Shown one piece after another: positions 53,347 to 62,651 of a stretch of 64,000 nt of DNA. The notes under the pieces were generated by a model, which ran no database searches, was not told the origin of the DNA, and saw only the letters and a list, made by a program, of their open reading frames with translations. Source of the DNA: Comamonas composti DSM 21721. GTDB taxonomy: Bacteria; Pseudomonadota; Gammaproteobacteria; Burkholderiales; Burkholderiaceae_C. Made by a program: the position numbers and the translations under genes. Location of the stretch: assembly GCF_000429845.1 (NCBI RefSeq), contig NZ_AUCQ01000014.1, positions 62,001-126,000 on the forward strand, read 5' to 3'. Within the stretch, counting starts at the first letter, position 1; the number at the start of each line of letters is the position of its first letter.

Positions 53347-55089
53347 TCAGGCAATGCGCCAGCCCTTGGCCGTATGGCGTTGCTGTAGGAAGTGCGTGTA
53401 CAGGCCGCTACGGGCCTTGAGCTCGGCATGCGTGCCCTGCTCGGCAGCCTTGCCGTGTTCGAGCACCACGATCTGGTCGGCCATGGCAATCGTGGACAGC
53501 TGGTGTGCAATCACGATCAGCGTGCGCTTGCCATGCAGCCGGGCCAGGGTCTCGGTGATCGCGGCCTGGTTTTCGGCGTCCAGCGCGGCCGTGGCCTCGT
53601 CCACGAGCAAGATGGGCGCGTCCTTGAGCAGTGCCCGGGCAATCGAGATGCGCTGGCGCTCGCCGCCCGACAGGCGTGCACCGCCTTCCCCCACGGGAGT
53701 TGCAAGACCCTGGGGCAGGCGCTCGATGATTTCGCCGACACCCGACAGACGTGCCGCCTCCATCACCTCCTCGTCGCTGGCGCCGGGCTTGCCCAGGCGG
53801 ATGTTGTCGGCAATGCTGCCCTGGAACAGGTAGGTGTCCTGAAAGATCTGGCTGATCTGTGCGGACAGCTGCTGGCCCGACATGTCGCGCACGTCCACGC
53901 CGCCAATCATGACGCTGCCGCCGCTGACGTCGAAAAAGCGCGCGATCAGGCGCATCAAGCTGGTCTTGCCCGAGCCCGAGGAGCCGACCAGGGCCGTCAT
54001 CGTGCCTGGGGCTGCGTGCAGGCTGACACCGCGCAGCACGTTGTCCTGGTCTTCGGCGTAGCGGAAGACGACTTCGCGCAGCGTCACCGATGCATCTTGC
54101 GGAGTACGGGACTGGGCGGGCTCGGGCAGCGGCGCGATGGCAAAGATGTCGCGCACTGCATCGAGCTGGCCGCGTGCACCGCGCAGTGCTTCGCCATAGC
54201 CTGCGACATCCAGCAGCGGATCGACGAAACGGTTCACGAGCATCAGCGACACGATCACCGCAATCACCTCCTGCTGCTGCAGGCCGGTCTGCGAAAGCGT
54301 GCCCAGCCACAGCCCGGCAGCAATCATCAGGGCTGCAAAAACCGCTTGCACCACCCATGCATTGAGCACGATGGAGAGCGCCGAGGCATACATGAGGAGC
54401 GAGCCGGAATCGCGCTGCTGCGCGATGGCGCGCTCCAGAAAGCCGGTGCTGGCACCGCCGCCATTGAAGGCGCGCAAGACCGACTGCGCCTGCGCGAACT
54501 CGACCATGCGCTGGCTGGTCAGGGCCGAGTGGTGCTGAAAGGCCTCATCCGCACTGCGGCCCAGGCGCGCGGCCAGCACGAAGATCGCGGCCAGAACGGG
54601 CAGGGCGGCGAGGGCAATCAGGCCCATCTGCAGATTCAGGCCCAACAGCGCGACCACCATGATGACCGGCGCCACCAGGCCGCCGATCACGGGCGTGAAC
54701 AAATGGGCCGGCAGCTGGGCCACTTCCATCATGCCGTGCGAGATCAGGTGGCTCAGGCGTGCGGTGTTGTCGGGCGTGAACCAGCCCACGGGCAGCGTGG
54801 CCACATGGTCACCGATGCGGTGGCGGGCCGATTGCAGCAAGGCCACGCCCACGCCCATGCCGGCGCGTTCGACGCGCCGGCGCAAGGCCCAGCACAGCAG
54901 CACGCCCGCGACCAGCGCCACCAGCCATTGGGCCGCGAGGACGGTTTCGCCGCCGAGCAGATGGCTGACCACGGGGATCAGCGCGGTAATGGTGAGGCCG
55001 CTGAGCACTCCATAGATGGCGGCCATGCACAGATAGCGGCGGAACACGGGGGCCTGGTCGCCCAGCAGTTGCATCAAGGTTTTCAGCAT
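53347..55089 (-). CDS. ABC transporter, fused permease-ATPase (YbtQ/IrtB-like)
   Basis: A 580-residue half-transporter with six N-terminal helices and a C-terminal ATPase. Walker A GSSGSGKT (369-376), signature LSGGE (473-477) and Walker B ILLVDEATAALD. It forms a heterodimer with the next gene upstream, whose stop overlaps its start (ATGCTGA). Pairs of this type beside an AraC regulator, as in Yersinia YbtPQ or mycobacterial IrtAB, import ferric siderophores although they look like exporters. The Fur-box-like site ahead of the operon supports an iron role. Confidence 0.9.
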   Translation of the reverse strand: MLKTLMQLLGDQAPVFRRYLCMAAIYGVLSGLTITALIPVVSHLLGGETVLAAQWLVALVAGVLLCWALRRRVERAGMGVGVALLQSARHRIGDHVATLPVGWFTPDNTARLSHLISHGMMEVAQLPAHLFTPVIGGLVAPVIMVVALLGLNLQMGLIALAALPVLAAIFVLAARLGRSADEAFQHHSALTSQRMVEFAQAQSVLRAFNGGGASTGFLERAIAQQRDSGSLLMYASALSIVLNAWVVQAVFAALMIAAGLWLGTLSQTGLQQQEVIAVIVSLMLVNRFVDPLLDVAGYGEALRGARGQLDAVRDIFAIAPLPEPAQSRTPQDASVTLREVVFRYAEDQDNVLRGVSLHAAPGTMTALVGSSGSGKTSLMRLIARFFDVSGGSVMIGGVDVRDMSGQQLSAQISQIFQDTYLFQGSIADNIRLGKPGASDEEVMEAARLSGVGEIIERLPQGLATPVGEGGARLSGGERQRISIARALLKDAPILLVDEATAALDAENQAAITETLARLHGKRTLIVIAHQLSTIAMADQIVVLEHGKAAEQGTHAELKARSGLYTHFLQQRHTAKGWRIA

Positions 55090-56912
55090 GGCTGCTCCAT
55101 TTCAGATCGGGTGTCGGCTTGGGAGCCGGAAAGGCCTGCCATGGCCCACAGGCGCGCGTAGCGGCCGTTCCTGGCAAGCAGCTCGCCGTGGCGGCCCTGC
55201 TCGCAGATGCTGCCGTTTTCCATCACGAGGATGTTGTCGGCATGCATGACGGTGTCCAGCCGGTGGGCGATGACCATCAGGGTGCGGCCCTGGGCAAAGC
55301 GCGAGAGCGCGTCCTGGATCGCGACTTCGTTGTCGGCATCGGCGGCGGCCGTGGCTTCGTCCAGCACCAGCACCGGGGGATCGAGCAGCACGGCGCGCGC
55401 AATGCTCACGCGCTGCTGCTCGCCGCCGGACAGCAGTGCGTCCTCGCCGATCACCGAGTCATAGCCTCGCGGCAGGGCCAGGATGCGCTCATGAATGCTC
55501 GCCGCGCGTGCGGCTTCCTCGATCTCCTGCTGGCTGGCGCCAGGGCGGCCGAGCGCGATGTTCTCGCGCACGCTGGCATGGATCAGGCGTACTTCCTGCA
55601 GCACAAAGCCGATGCGCCGGTACAGCTCGGTGCTGTCCATGTCGCGCAAGTCCACACCGCCCAGCGTGATGCGGCCTTGGCTGGGGTCGAAGAAGCGCAG
55701 CATCAGCCGCGCCAGCGTGGACTTGCCGGCGCCGGACGAGCCCACGACGGCAGTCACGGTGCCGGGCCTGAGCACAAAGTTCAGGCCCGAGAGCACCTGG
55801 TTCTGCGCGTTGTATGCATAGTCCACGTCCTGCACGCGGATCTCGGCGCCCTGGGGCGTGCGGTATTGCGCAGGCTGCTCCAGCACCGGAGTCTCCAGCA
55901 ACGCCTGCACGCGCAGGGCCGCGCCTGTCGCATTGCGCAGACCATGGGTGATGAAGCCCATGAGCAGCATGGAGGCAGAGATGCCCGGCGCGACCAGCGC
56001 AAACGGCAGCACGTCCACCGGCGCCATCCAGCCCATGTGCACGAACCAGGTGCCGGCGACGAGCACCACGCCCAGCACGGCCACGGGGGCGACGATGGCA
56101 TTCGCATTCGCCACGGAGCCGATCAGCGGCCGGGTAAAGCCCAGGAAGTCCTGGATGAACGCATCGATGGCCGCGCGATAACTGCCATGGGCCTTGCCGC
56201 TGGCGCCAAAGGCCTTGACCACGGGAATGCCGTTGATGAACTCCACCACGGCATTGCTGATGCGTGCCTGGCCTGCGACAAAGCTGTGCATGCTGGCTTC
56301 GCTGGCCTTCATGGCGCGGCCGAAGATCACGAAGAACAGCGCAAACGGCAGCATGCAGATCAGGGCCATGCGCCAGTCCATGGCAAACAGGTAGAGCACC
56401 GAGATCAGCATCGCGCCTATCGTGCGGCCCTTGGTGGTGTAGAAGTGCGCGGTCAGGTCGTGCAAGGTGTTGATGTCGTCCTGCATGGCCTGCTTGACCT
56501 CGCCCGAGGCGCGCGAGGTGAACCAGCCCAGCGGCACTTGCGCCAGGCGGCGCGTGGCCGCCACGCGCAGATGGTGGGTGATGAAGTTGTCGGCCTTGTG
56601 GGCCAGGATCTCGGCTGCCGAGAGCAGGGCCATGCCCGCAAAAAGGCTGACGATGCAGACGACGACCGTGGCCCATATCTGCGCCTGCGTAAGCGCCGCA
56701 GCCGAGGCAGCGCCGCCCCCGGCATCGTCCAGGGCCAGCCTCGCGATATGGGCGATTCCGGCCAGGGGAACCAGGGTCAGCATGGACCCCAGGGCTGCGA
56801 GGACGCCGGCAGTCTTGAGCCGGCCGCTGATGGGCGCCAGCAGCAGGGCAATCGGGTCTGCGGCCGGGGGCGATTTGGATGGCTGCTTCTGCGCAGCATC
56901 ATTGGTACTCAT
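55083..56912 (-). CDS. ABC transporter, fused permease-ATPase (YbtP/IrtA-like)
   Basis: A 609-residue half-transporter. Six helices (about 40-330) lead to an ATPase with Walker A GSSGAGKS (391-398), signature LSGGEQ (494-499) and Walker B VLVLDEATAAAD. AGGAG precedes ATG 56912. Its first 14 bases overlap the end of the AraC gene, and its stop overlaps the next ABC gene, so all three are translated together. It is the partner of the following ABC protein in likely iron-siderophore transport. Confidence 0.9.
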   Translation of the reverse strand: MSTNDAAQKQPSKSPPAADPIALLLAPISGRLKTAGVLAALGSMLTLVPLAGIAHIARLALDDAGGGAASAAALTQAQIWATVVVCIVSLFAGMALLSAAEILAHKADNFITHHLRVAATRRLAQVPLGWFTSRASGEVKQAMQDDINTLHDLTAHFYTTKGRTIGAMLISVLYLFAMDWRMALICMLPFALFFVIFGRAMKASEASMHSFVAGQARISNAVVEFINGIPVVKAFGASGKAHGSYRAAIDAFIQDFLGFTRPLIGSVANANAIVAPVAVLGVVLVAGTWFVHMGWMAPVDVLPFALVAPGISASMLLMGFITHGLRNATGAALRVQALLETPVLEQPAQYRTPQGAEIRVQDVDYAYNAQNQVLSGLNFVLRPGTVTAVVGSSGAGKSTLARLMLRFFDPSQGRITLGGVDLRDMDSTELYRRIGFVLQEVRLIHASVRENIALGRPGASQQEIEEAARAASIHERILALPRGYDSVIGEDALLSGGEQQRVSIARAVLLDPPVLVLDEATAAADADNEVAIQDALSRFAQGRTLMVIAHRLDTVMHADNILVMENGSICEQGRHGELLARNGRYARLWAMAGLSGSQADTRSEMEQPC

Positions 56913-57741
56913 AAAAACTCCTGGATGGCATGTTCAAAGGTGCGTGAATGCCTGCGCTACGCTCCATGAGAAAGCGTTTTGGGGGTGCTCCGACCGTTTT
57001 GCGGAACATGGTGACAAAGGCGCCGGGGCTTTCGTAGCCCAGCGCATCCGAGATGGACTGGATGGAGCGACCCTGGGCGAGCAGCGGCAAGGCCGTGACC
57101 ACGTGCATCTGCCGGCGCCACTTGTGAACGCTGAGGCGGGTCTCGGCCAGGAACAGGCGCGACATGTTGCGTTCGCTCATGCCGATGCGCCGCGCCCATT
57201 CGTCCAGCGTGCTGCGCCCCGCTGGCTCTTGCAGCATGGCGTCGGCGAGCCTGCGCAGGCGTGCGTCGCGCGGCATGGGCAGGTGCAGGGGCTCGGTGGG
57301 CGCGGCGATCAGCTCGTCGAGCAGAACGTCGAGCAGGCGCTGTTCGGGACTGTCGGGCGCGTAGTTCTCGGGCAGGACCGCAATGCGCTCCAGCAAGGCG
57401 CGCAGAAAAGGGGAGACCGACAAAATGCTGCATGTGCACGGCAGTCCGGCTGGGGCATCGGTTTCGACAAAGGCCACGAAGCCGCTCGGATGGCCGCTGC
57501 TTCTGGCGCGGTGCACCATGCCGGCGGGAATCCACACCGCTCCCTGCGGCGGAACCACCCACAGCCCGGCCTGGGCTTCCAGCGTGATCAGGCCTGTGTC
57601 GGCAAACAGCAGTTGCGACTTGCGGTGGCTGTGAAACGGCAGCTCCCAGCTCTCGGTCACCGCACCCAGCCCGAGCACGGCCACGGGCTGGGCGATGCGG
57701 TCCGGGTAGGCCGGGTCGGGCAAGGCCGCGTGCAGCGTCAT
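56899..57741 (-). CDS. AraC-family regulator of the siderophore-type ABC operon
   Basis: A 280-residue regulator. An N-terminal cupin (LPFHSHRKSQLLFADTGLITL, VPPQGAVWIPAGMVH) leads to an AraC double helix-turn-helix (EWARRIGMSERNMSRLFLAETRLS and SISDALGYESPGAFVTMFRKTVG). A longer frame to 57906 would run through a Fur-box-like site, so I prefer ATG 57741. It opens the operon with two ABC half-transporters, as YbtA-type regulators do, and probably senses a siderophore or iron. Confidence 0.82.
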   Translation of the reverse strand: MTLHAALPDPAYPDRIAQPVAVLGLGAVTESWELPFHSHRKSQLLFADTGLITLEAQAGLWVVPPQGAVWIPAGMVHRARSSGHPSGFVAFVETDAPAGLPCTCSILSVSPFLRALLERIAVLPENYAPDSPEQRLLDVLLDELIAAPTEPLHLPMPRDARLRRLADAMLQEPAGRSTLDEWARRIGMSERNMSRLFLAETRLSVHKWRRQMHVVTALPLLAQGRSIQSISDALGYESPGAFVTMFRKTVGAPPKRFLMERSAGIHAPLNMPSRSFYEYQ

Positions 57742-57847
57742 GGCTGCGGCAGGGCCTGGCCGCCCTGCATTCTGGGGATGGTGGAGAGGGGTGATTCTGT
57801 TGCGTCGATTTTCATGAAACGTCCCCCATGCGGCGAGCACAGGGTTT

Positions 57848-57870
57848 AAATGAGAATCGTTATCGTATTC
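57848..57870 (-). promoter_or_regulatory. Fur-box-like site upstream of the AraC-ABC operon
   Basis: The sequence TGAGAATCGTTATCGTATTC (57851-57870) resembles the Fur consensus of GATAAT hexamers (TGAGAATnnTTATC core). It is 107 bases upstream of the chosen AraC start. Iron-bound Fur would repress the operon. It was found by eye only. Confidence 0.6.
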
Positions 57871-57974
57871 ATCGATGGCTGCGGCATCAATGGGCAATCC
57901 GGACAATTAATTGTGCAATCCGGCCATCAAGCCGTGAGGTGCGGCGCCTTGCAGGTTTTAGCTGCATAGAAAAG

Positions 57975-58056
57975 AGGAGCTGCCAGCGCTTGCCTAGAGG
58001 ACATTTCAGATAGAAAACCTATTGAAATGCCCATCTATCAAGCGCTGGCAGCTCCT
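57975..58056. repeat. Dispersed palindromic repeat, copy 3
   Basis: AGGAGCTGCCAGCGCTTG and CAAGCGCTGGCAGCTCCT are perfect 18-bp arms around a 46-base centre with a small CATTTCA...TGAAATG stem. It is a member of the family at 21855. It lies between the AraC gene and the GH3 pseudogene; the remaining gap (57742-58143) holds no gene. Confidence 0.8.
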
Positions 58057-58143
58057 GTTTTGACCACCGCTCCTCCGAAGGGGAGGGCTTTGAGAGGCGA
58101 TGCATTCTGATGCCGGTGTCCAGCCAGCCCCGGCCTCAGGGCT

Positions 58144-59170
58144 TTAGCTCGCGGGGCAGTCCAGCAAATGCTCGGCAGCCGCGCCGAGCTGTACCTGGTG
58201 GATGGACAGCTGCAGGCCTGGGGCGGAGCGGATGCCCAGCGGGACTTCCAGCCGCTTCAGATCGGCCCCTCTGCGAAAGCATTTCAGGGGGATGGCCACC
58301 GTCATCCATTGCTGCTGCGGCAGGCCTTGCAGCCAGGAGCCGATCTGCAGCTCACTACGCCCGCCTGCGCTTGCGGCATAGGCCACCACATGGCCCTGGC
58401 TGGGCAGTGCATCGATGCGCAAGGTGGCGGTCAGCAGCAGGTCGCCATTCGCCTGGCGGTCAAAGTCCCTGGGCTGCTTGGCACGTAGCTCCCAGGCGCC
58501 CGGCTGCTGGCCGCTCCAGGTGAGCCGGCGCGCATCCTCCTGCATCTTGTAGTCCAGTGCGCTCAGCGTCACGCTGCCGTCCGGGGTCCGGGCCGGCGCC
58601 AGACTGGCATCCACGGCCGCACCCTGGCTGTCGAGCAATCTGGACTGGATGCCTGTAAACGCCACGCCACGCTGGAAAAACACATCCTCCGGCTGTGCCG
58701 TTCCCGAAATGCCCGACTGTTCGGACAGAGGCGCCAAAGTGCATGCGCCCCTTGAGCACATCGGTGAGCAGGGGCTTGTAAGCATGCATCTTGAGGCCGT
58801 TGAAGCTGCTGTAGGAGGCCATGACCGACTGCGCCCCGGCTGCAATGCCGCTCACATAGCCGGCTGCATGGATGTCGCGCAAGGTGGCTTCGGAGCTGCG
58901 TGTATCGCCCTGGTCGCGGCCCTCGAAGGTGCCGCCGTCCCCCACAAAATGCTTGATCGAGGCCATGATCCGGTCATCACCGAGAAAGCCGGGCTCGCCG
59001 GCCTTGCCCTGCAGGCCTTCGACCATGGCGCGTGCATATTCGGCCACCAGCTCGGGCCGTTCCGCATAGCCTTCATAGCTGCGTCCCCAGCGCATGTCAC
59101 GCGGTACGGTGACCGTGGGCGCAAACGCCCACTCCATGCCCGTGACGTGCGTCTCCAGGGCCGTGACCGA
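58144..59170 (-). pseudogene. GH3 beta-glucosidase pseudogene (5' cut, centre deleted)
   Basis: Two pieces of one exo-beta-glucosidase gene. The upstream piece (59170 to about 58733) reads VTALETHVTGMEWAFAPTV, MRWGRSYEGYAE, DDRIMASIKHFVGDGGT and SSFNGLKMHAYKPLLTDVL, the first part of a GH3 barrel. It stops just before the VSDW segment that holds the catalytic Asp. In another frame (about 58735 to 58144) the C-terminal domain follows (QPEDVFFQRGVAFTGIQSR...). The N-terminal part is missing, and a half MITE starts exactly at the break. It cannot be functional. Confidence 0.82.
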
Positions 59171-59302
59171 AGGGTTGGAGCGAAATCGGGCGATTTCTTC
59201 GCGCTGTGGCTTGCTTGCACCCCGGTGCAAGCTGCGCCCCATCGCTTTGAACTCATCCCGATTGCGCTCCAACGCGGCAGCGTAGAGATCGTAAACACGT
59301 TC
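59167..59302 (+). mobile_element. MITE-like repeat, truncated copy D
   Basis: The right half of the element: the GGTTGGAGCG...CGCTCCAACGCGGC module and the 18-bp right end GAGATCGTAAACACGTTC, followed by TTA. The left half is absent and the sequence runs straight into the GH3 pseudogene. An open frame of the repeat even joins the pseudogene frame. The break suggests that a deletion or recombination event used this element. Confidence 0.8.
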
Positions 59303-59383
59303 TTACAGCTGATCACATTGATTTCAGATGCGCGGATTTCTCACCGCGGTCAGGGCTTGCCCGGCGCCTTGTGGCGGGGCTGC

Positions 59384-60841
59384 CTAGCGGGCCGGGCCCC
59401 AGTTCAGCGTCACGCACAGCCCGGGCTGGCTGTTGTGCGCCTGCATGCTGCCGCCGTGCAGCACCATGATGCGCAGCACGATGGACAGGCCCAGGCCCGT
59501 GCCGCTGCGCTCGCCGCCGGGCCGGGGCGTGGTGAAAAAGCGCTGGCCCAGCCGGCCCAGCAGGGCGGGCGGCACGCCCGGGCCCTGGTCGCGCACGCTG
59601 ATGCGCGCGGGGCCGAGTTCGATCGCAACCGTGCTGCCCGTGGGGGAGAAGTCCAGCGCGTTCTGCAGCAGATTGCTGATCGCCAGCACGACCAGGCCGG
59701 CCTCCCACGGGCCCTGGCTGTCCTCGCCGTCGAGCTCCAGCCGTATGCCGCGCTGGTGTGCGGCACTCTCCAGCTGTTCCATGGCCTGCCTGGCGCAGGT
59801 GTGCAGGCTGCAGGTGCCTTCGGCCTGGAGCTGCTGGCGCTGCTCCAGACGGCTGAGCTGCAGCAGCTGATCGACGAGGTTTTGCAGCCTTTGGCACTGG
59901 TCCACGACCTGTTGCGCAAACAGCTGGCGGTCCGGCTCGGGAAGCTCATCTTGCAGCAGCTCGCCCGCGCCGCGTATCGCGGCCACCGGGCTTTTGAGCT
60001 CATGGGTCAGGGCGCGCACATAGCCTTCGATGTAGTCGCGGCCTTCGAGGCGGCGGCGCATGTTCTCCATGGCCAGCGCGAGCTCGCCGAGCTCGCCCGG
60101 CATGTCGGGCACCTTCGGGGGCGCAGCCGCCGCGCTGGGCGCGGCCTCTTCCTGCAGGGTCGGGGCCTGGACTTGCTGGGCGTAGCTGCGCAGGCGCCGC
60201 ACATGCAGCACCAGCCACCAGGTCACGACAAAGCCCACGCCGGCCGAGAGCAGCAGAAACAGCAGTCCGCCGCGCAGCATCTTGCGCTCGGCGCCGTCCA
60301 CGATTTTCTGCACCGAGCGCGCGGGCTTGGAGGTGGTGAGCACGCCGATGATGCGGCCGTCATCGACGATGGGCGCGGAGACGTACATCACGCTGCTGGA
60401 CTCGTCGCCGGCGATCTCGCGCGTGGTGCGGGCGCCGTATTCGCCGCGCAGGGTCAGGCTCACATCGCGCCAGCGCGAATGGTCGGCACCGACTTCGCTG
60501 CCCGAGGAGTCGAACAGCACGCGGCCCTGGGCGTTGGCGACGGTGATGCGCAGGTCCAGGCTGGTCTTGCGCGTATCCCAGATCCAGACCTTGACGCTTT
60601 GCGTGGCATAGCTTTGCAGCTGGCGTGCGAAAAGACTGTGCTGCGGGTTCTGCTCCAGCGTGCCGCTGGCCAGCTCGGGTGCGGCCAGGGCGGCCAGCGC
60701 ATACGCGGTTTCGACCAGGGTGTCTTCGGTGACCTTGCGCACGCTGGGCTTGATCTCGACCATGAAGACGCGCAGCACGAAGAAGGCCGCGAGGCCGTTG
60801 ATCACGAAGAAGGCGAAGAACAGTCTGAGCCCGAGGCGCAT
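59384..60841 (-). CDS. creC: CreC-type sensor histidine kinase
   Basis: A 485-residue sensor. One N-terminal helix (about 5-27), a periplasmic domain (30-190), a second helix (190-212), HAMP-like segment, then HisKA with phosphoacceptor His280 (YVRALTHELKSPVAAIRG) and an ATPase domain with NLLQNALDFSP and RSGTGLGLSIV. This layout and the YIEGYVRALTHELKSP sequence are those of CreC, which responds to growth on fermentable carbon. It follows creB by 14 bases. creD, often third, is absent here. Confidence 0.88.
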   Translation of the reverse strand: MRLGLRLFFAFFVINGLAAFFVLRVFMVEIKPSVRKVTEDTLVETAYALAALAAPELASGTLEQNPQHSLFARQLQSYATQSVKVWIWDTRKTSLDLRITVANAQGRVLFDSSGSEVGADHSRWRDVSLTLRGEYGARTTREIAGDESSSVMYVSAPIVDDGRIIGVLTTSKPARSVQKIVDGAERKMLRGGLLFLLLSAGVGFVVTWWLVLHVRRLRSYAQQVQAPTLQEEAAPSAAAAPPKVPDMPGELGELALAMENMRRRLEGRDYIEGYVRALTHELKSPVAAIRGAGELLQDELPEPDRQLFAQQVVDQCQRLQNLVDQLLQLSRLEQRQQLQAEGTCSLHTCARQAMEQLESAAHQRGIRLELDGEDSQGPWEAGLVVLAISNLLQNALDFSPTGSTVAIELGPARISVRDQGPGVPPALLGRLGQRFFTTPRPGGERSGTGLGLSIVLRIMVLHGGSMQAHNSQPGLCVTLNWGPAR

Positions 60842-60855
60842 GGCGAAGCGGGCTT

Positions 60856-61578
<723 letters not shown>

Positions 61579-61617
61579 CAAGGCCTGGGGGTCAGAGATC
61601 TTGCTATTGAAAACAAA

Positions 61618-61692
61618 GCTGCTAGCGCTTGATACACATTGATTTCAACATGATTCATGTCTGAAATTCAGATGTAACAAGCGCTACCAGCT
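61618..61692. repeat. Dispersed palindromic repeat, copy 4
   Basis: AGCTGCTAGCGCTTG and CAAGCGCTACCAGCT form 15-bp arms with one mismatch around a 45-base centre. A T-run follows on the plus strand. It lies between rapZ and creB on the minus strand and may end the rapZ transcript. Confidence 0.75.
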
Positions 61693-61698
61693 CACTTT

Positions 61699-62631
61699 TT
61701 AAGATGTTCTTGTGGGAGCTTGCGGCTCGTCCTGGGGCTGGGCCTGGGGTTTGGCGGCCTGGGCCGGGCCGTGGCTGTCCAGCGAGCGGTGGCGGCGCAG
61801 CGTCAGCCAGTTGGCCGAGAAGTGGCGCGTGAGCTCCTCGACGAGAAACACCGAGCGGTGCTGGCCGCCCGTGCAGCCTATGGCCACGGTGAGGTAGCTG
61901 CGGTGGTTGGCGGCCATCACGGGGAGCCAGTTTTCGAGAAACTGCTGGATGTCGGCGCGCATTCTGAGCGCCTCGGGCTGCTGGCGCAGAAAGTCGGCCA
62001 CGGGCAGGTCCTGGCCTGTGAGCGGGCGCAGGTCGGGCTCGTAGTACGGATTGGGCAGCATGCGCACATCGAACACGAAGTCCGAATCCGAGGGCAGGCC
62101 GTGCTTGAAGCCGAAGGACTGAAAGACCAGGGTCATCTGGCCCACGGGCGCGGCGATCAGCTCCTTGATATAGCTTTGCAGCTGCGATGCGCGCAGGTTG
62201 CTGGTGTCTATGACATGGGATTTGTCGCGCAGCTCGCCGAGCAGCTCGCGCTCGCTTTCTATGTCCTGCACCAGGGCACCACGGCCTGTGGCGCGCGACT
62301 CCTGGGACAGGGGGTGGCGGCGCCGGGTTTCGGAGAAGCGGCGCACCAGCGTGCCCGTGGAGGCATCGAGAAAAATCAGGTGCGGTGCAATGCCTTGCTG
62401 GCGCAACTGCCTGATCTGGCCCGGCAGTTGGGGCAGGCCCGTGGCGCTGCGCGCATCCATGGCGATGGCCACCTTGTTGCTGTGATGGCGGTGCTCGAGT
62501 GCGACAAAGGAGGACAGCAGCTCGGGGGGCAGGTTGTCCACGCAGTAGTAGCCCGCATCCTCCAGCGCATGCAGGGCAACCGACTTGCCCGAGCCGGACA
62601 TGCCGGTGATCAGAACAATTTCTAACGCCAT
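61699..62631 (-). CDS. rapZ: RapZ-type RNase adapter / nucleotide-binding protein
   Basis: A 310-residue P-loop protein. GMSGSGKS (10-17) binds nucleotide, and [15 protein letters not shown] and [22 protein letters not shown] follow. The C-terminal domain with CTGGQHRSV binds small RNA and glucosamine-6-phosphate in E. coli RapZ, steering RNase E to GlmZ. The tail after residue 285 is Pro/Gln-rich. It starts 20 bases after recN; the pair is a common Burkholderiales arrangement. Confidence 0.92.
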   Translation of the reverse strand: MALEIVLITGMSGSGKSVALHALEDAGYYCVDNLPPELLSSFVALEHRHHSNKVAIAMDARSATGLPQLPGQIRQLRQQGIAPHLIFLDASTGTLVRRFSETRRRHPLSQESRATGRGALVQDIESERELLGELRDKSHVIDTSNLRASQLQSYIKELIAAPVGQMTLVFQSFGFKHGLPSDSDFVFDVRMLPNPYYEPDLRPLTGQDLPVADFLRQQPEALRMRADIQQFLENWLPVMAANHRSYLTVAIGCTGGQHRSVFLVEELTRHFSANWLTLRRHRSLDSHGPAQAAKPQAQPQDEPQAPTRTS

Positions 62632-62651
62632 GGACTCAATTCCCTCCTGTG

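Noticed and set aside
58460-59272. 270-residue open frame starting in the half MITE
   Set aside because: The first 34 codons are repeat sequence and the last part is out of frame with the GH3 gene. Only the middle is beta-glucosidase, so it is a chimera of a pseudogene.
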